Assembly: GCF_014084105.1 (NCBI RefSeq)
Contig: NZ_CP048289.1
Coordinates: 7,945,922-8,009,921 of the forward strand
Length of the DNA stretch: 64,000 nt
From: Streptacidiphilus sp. P02-A3a
Lineage (GTDB): Bacteria > Actinomycetota > Actinomycetes > Streptomycetales > Streptomycetaceae
Direction: 5' to 3'
Position numbers and translations under genes: made by a program. Under the pieces are notes generated by a model, which was not told the DNA's origin, did not search any database, and was given only the letters and a program-made list of their open reading frames with translations. This document shows, piece after piece, positions 61,752 to 64,000 of this stretch (positions are counted from its first letter, which is position 1; each line of letters begins with the position of its first letter).

Positions 61752-63455
61752 ATGGGCCGGAGCAACCGGGGTCGGGGTGCGGCCGCACGGCCCGGCGGAA
61801 GTGCGGGAAGCGCGGGCAGCACCGGAAGCGCGGGCGGCACCGGCGGCGCGGGCGGCGCATCGAAGGCGATGCTGGCGGCCAGGGCGGTGGCGGTGGCGGG
61901 CTCCTGCGCGGTGCTCGGGGTCTCCGGGGTGACCTGGTACGGGTACCACCAGCTGACCTCGGGGGTGCTGACGTCCAGTGCGATCGAGAACTCGCAGAAG
62001 GGCGCGCCGCCGCAGCTGGACAACTCGGTCAACATCCTGCTGATCGGCCTGGACAGCCGGAAGAACAACGACGGCAGCGACCTGCCGGGCTGGTTCGTGC
62101 AGGACGAGCTGCACGCGGGCTCGTCCAGCGACGTCGGCGGCTACAACACCAACAGCCTGATCATGCTGCACATACCCGCGAACCAGAGCGCCAAGGTCGA
62201 GGCGGTGTCGATCCCGCGCGACGACTACGTGATGACCTACAACGGCGACGGTTCGCAGCAGGGCATGCACAAGATCAAGGAGGCCTACGGCCTGGCCAAG
62301 GCCGCGTCGATGGCCGGGCTGCAGGCCAAGGGGCTGAAGGGCGCGGCGCTGGAGCAGGCGAGCCGGGAGGTGGGCCGCGAGGCGACGCTGACCACGGTGC
62401 AGAAGTTCCTGAACGTGCGCATCGACCACTTCGCCGAGGTCAACCTGATCGGGTTCTACGACATCGCCCAGGCGATCGGACCGGTCACCGTCTGCCTCAA
62501 CCACGCGACCTCGGACCCGGCCGAGGAGGGCCAGGGGTCGGGGGCGAACTTCACGGCCGGGATGAACCTGCTGAAGACCCCGGCGGAGGCGCTGTCCTTC
62601 GTCCGGCAGCGGCACAACCTGACCGACACCGACGGGGACGGCAACGGCGGCGACTTCGCCCGCACCCACCGCCAGCAGGCGTACATCACCTCGGCGGAGG
62701 TGCAGCTCAAGAAGGACGGCATGTTCAGCGACCTGGGCAAGCTCCAGGGGCTGCTGGACGTGGTGAAGAAGGACGTGGTGATCGACGACCAGTGGAACAT
62801 CCTGGACTTCGCCCAGCAGGCCCCCAACCTGACCGGCGGCAAGGTCGTCTTCAACACGCTGCCGGTCATCGCCATGACGCCCGAGGTGTACATCCCGAAC
62901 GAGGGCATGCAGTCGGTCAACTACGTGAGCGTGCCGCAGGTGCAGCGCACGGTGCAGGCGTTGTTCGGCCATGATCCGGCCCCGGCCGGGAAGGCCACCG
63001 GCTCGGCCGGCGCGGCGGCCGGTCCGACGCCCGCCGCGCACGCGGTGGTGGACGTGCTGAACGCCTCCGCGCCCACCGGAGCGGCGGGGGTCGAGTCGAA
63101 GGCACTGGTCGCCGACGGCTTCACCAAGGGCCTGGTCGGCGACCACTCCCCCACCGGCACCACCAAGGTCCTGTACGGGGCCGGGGCCGGGGCGGCGGCG
63201 ACGCAGATCGCGTCCAAGGTCGACGTCAGCACGCCCACCGCCAGTAGCGCGGTGGCGGCCGGGCACGTCGAGGTCATCCTCGGCAGCGACTTCACCCCGC
63301 CGACGTCCACGGCCACCACCGGCTCGACGGGCGGCTCGGGCGGCTCGACGGGAAGCGCCACCGGCGGCGCGGGCCCGGCCGCGAGCAACACCCCGCAGCT
63401 GGTCTTCCAGGGACCGGCGGTCCAGGGTGGCAGCGGGATCCCCTGCGTCGACTGA
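61752..63455 (+). CDS. LCP family cell-wall ligase (second copy)
   Basis: A 567-residue protein with a Gly/Ser/Ala-rich cytoplasmic head, a transmembrane helix (about 40-62), and an LCP domain: NILLIGLDSRKNNDGSDLPG, NTNSLIMLHIPANQSAKVEA, VSIPRDDYV (conserved Arg and Asp-Asp), ALSFVRQRHNLTDTDGDGNG with the phosphate-binding Arg residues, and FARTHRQQAYI. A Gly/Ala linker leads to a LytR C-terminal domain (VVDVLNASAPTGAAGVESKA). ATG at 61752 follows GGGGCGGGG. It lies 22 bases after the DUF6542 gene; a strong terminator follows. Confidence 0.92.
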   Translation: MGRSNRGRGAAARPGGSAGSAGSTGSAGGTGGAGGASKAMLAARAVAVAGSCAVLGVSGVTWYGYHQLTSGVLTSSAIENSQKGAPPQLDNSVNILLIGLDSRKNNDGSDLPGWFVQDELHAGSSSDVGGYNTNSLIMLHIPANQSAKVEAVSIPRDDYVMTYNGDGSQQGMHKIKEAYGLAKAASMAGLQAKGLKGAALEQASREVGREATLTTVQKFLNVRIDHFAEVNLIGFYDIAQAIGPVTVCLNHATSDPAEEGQGSGANFTAGMNLLKTPAEALSFVRQRHNLTDTDGDGNGGDFARTHRQQAYITSAEVQLKKDGMFSDLGKLQGLLDVVKKDVVIDDQWNILDFAQQAPNLTGGKVVFNTLPVIAMTPEVYIPNEGMQSVNYVSVPQVQRTVQALFGHDPAPAGKATGSAGAAAGPTPAAHAVVDVLNASAPTGAAGVESKALVADGFTKGLVGDHSPTGTTKVLYGAGAGAAATQIASKVDVSTPTASSAVAAGHVEVILGSDFTPPTSTATTGSTGGSGGSTGSATGGAGPAASNTPQLVFQGPAVQGGSGIPCVD

Positions 63456-63470
63456 CCCCGGGCGACAGCA

Positions 63471-63512
63471 CTGAGCGCCCCGGACGGACAGCGGTCCGTC
63501 CGGGGCGCTCAG
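63471..63512. terminator. Strong bidirectional terminator hairpin
   Basis: A perfect 18-bp stem (63471-63488 with 63495-63512) and a 6-base loop, between the LCP stop and the end of the convergent phosphorylase gene. Confidence 0.9.
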
Positions 63513-63529
63513 CGGTTCCCGTCAGTGCG

Positions 63530-64000
63530 TCAGCGCAGCAGCCCCGAGTCCATGCCGGTGGTCTCCGGCGGGACCGCGATCAGGCCGAGCTCAGCGCCGG
63601 AGGCCAGCAGCCGGTGGGCCGGGAGGATCCGGACCGTGTAGCCGAAGGGCCCGGTGCGGCCGAGCTCCAGCGGGCCCTCGTACCGCCAGCGGCCGTCCAG
63701 GTCGGCACGGTCGGCGGGCTTCAGCGAGACCGCCGAGGCGTCGCTGATCCGGTCCGCGTCGTCCACCCGGCCGGAAACCACCTGCACGTCCACAGCGGCC
63801 GGGTCGAGCCCGTCCAGCGAGACCAGCACCCGCAGCCCCAGCGTGCTGCCCAGCTCCGGGGAGTCGGGGGTGTCGCAGACCTCCACGTGCTCCACCCTGA
63901 CCTGCGGCCAGGCCGCCCGGACCCGGCGCTTCCAGGCCGCGAGCTCCTTCGCCCCGGCGTGGGCGCCGCCGTAGGCGAGGGTGCGGTGCGCCTCGGCGGC
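63530..64000 (-). CDS. glgP: Alpha-glucan phosphorylase, C-terminal part
   Basis: The frame is open to the window edge, so only the last 156 codons are seen. AAEAHRTLAYGGAHAGAKEL, then AAWKRRVRAAWPQVRVEHVE and ELGSTLGLRVLVSLDGLDPA match the C-terminus of the actinobacterial alpha-glucan (glycogen/maltodextrin) phosphorylase, which releases glucose-1-phosphate. The end GPFGYTVRILPAHRLLASGA is typical of that protein. The catalytic PLP site lies outside the window. With glgX it points to glycogen turnover genes in the area, but they are 16 kb apart. Confidence 0.8.
   Translation of the reverse strand, partial: AAEAHRTLAYGGAHAGAKELAAWKRRVRAAWPQVRVEHVEVCDTPDSPELGSTLGLRVLVSLDGLDPAAVDVQVVSGRVDDADRISDASAVSLKPADRADLDGRWRYEGPLELGRTGPFGYTVRILPAHRLLASGAELGLIAVPPETTGMDSGLLR

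Noticed and set aside
63530-63895. 121-residue stand-alone gene starting at MEHVEV
   Set aside because: The frame continues without a stop to the window edge with good phosphorylase-like sequence, so it is the 3' end of a larger gene.

Overview
This is high-GC actinobacterial DNA, almost certainly from the Streptomycetaceae (Streptomyces, Kitasatospora or Streptacidiphilus). The signs are strong G/C bias at third codon positions, frequent GTG starts, many 4-bp ATGA/GTGA stop-start overlaps, and families typical of that group: an SCO2400-like Pro/Ala-rich protein, a DUF6271 protein, two LCP (LytR-CpsA-Psr) cell-wall ligases, DUF6542, an SAV_2336-type protein and UTRA-domain regulators. I see no rRNA, tRNA, CRISPR array or transposase. 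The gene order looks like a chromosomal arm: small unrelated metabolic units with several broken genes between them.

Layout. 1-7.4 kb: a broken VOC gene, an NlpC/P60 hydrolase convergent with an N-acetylmuramoyl-L-alanine amidase, an acyl-CoA synthetase, a membrane protein with a probable frameshift, and a quinone-oxidoreductase-like MDR gene divergent from a GlxA/AraC regulator. 7.5-16.3 kb: a tightly coupled four-gene operon (alpha/beta hydrolase, caspase-VMAP, MoxR AAA+ ATPase, vWA/SAV_2336 protein carrying a long tandem repeat array). It fits the vWA-MoxR-VMAP class of NTP-dependent conflict systems. 16.3-26 kb: regulators (XRE, two TetR), a PEBP protein, a lectin, SnoaL-like and GNAT proteins, an APC permease with an amidohydrolase, an FMN reductase, and a YdjC-like deacetylase flanked by broken neighbours. 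26.5-31.2 kb: LCP protein, MerR remnant, SCO2400-like protein and ClC channel. 31.2-37.5 kb: an unusual non-coding leader followed by a compact five-gene cluster (PhyH dioxygenase, DUF6271, type III PLP decarboxylase, GNAT, MFS exporter) that looks like a small-molecule pathway. 37.5-51 kb: htpG, VOC, DUF3349, a phosphate transporter, a truncated ABC permease, an anti-sigma-type ATPase, enoyl-CoA hydratase, L,D-transpeptidase, glgX coupled to an ECF sigma/anti-sigma pair, and a purple-acid-phosphatase-like enzyme. 51-64 kb: a heterodimeric ABC exporter, a zinc ribbon protein, a WXG100/ESX-like group, a CxxC protein with a UTRA-only/GntR pair, DUF6542 + LCP, and the 3' end of an alpha-glucan phosphorylase that runs off the window.

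The two strongest places for new biology are the 7.5-16.3 kb operon and the 32-37.4 kb cluster. In the operon, two candidate effectors (hydrolase and caspase) sit with a signalling ATPase/vWA pair whose vWA partner has been growing by recent, almost perfect 198-bp in-frame duplications. The cluster has no NRPS, PKS or other standard core enzyme.
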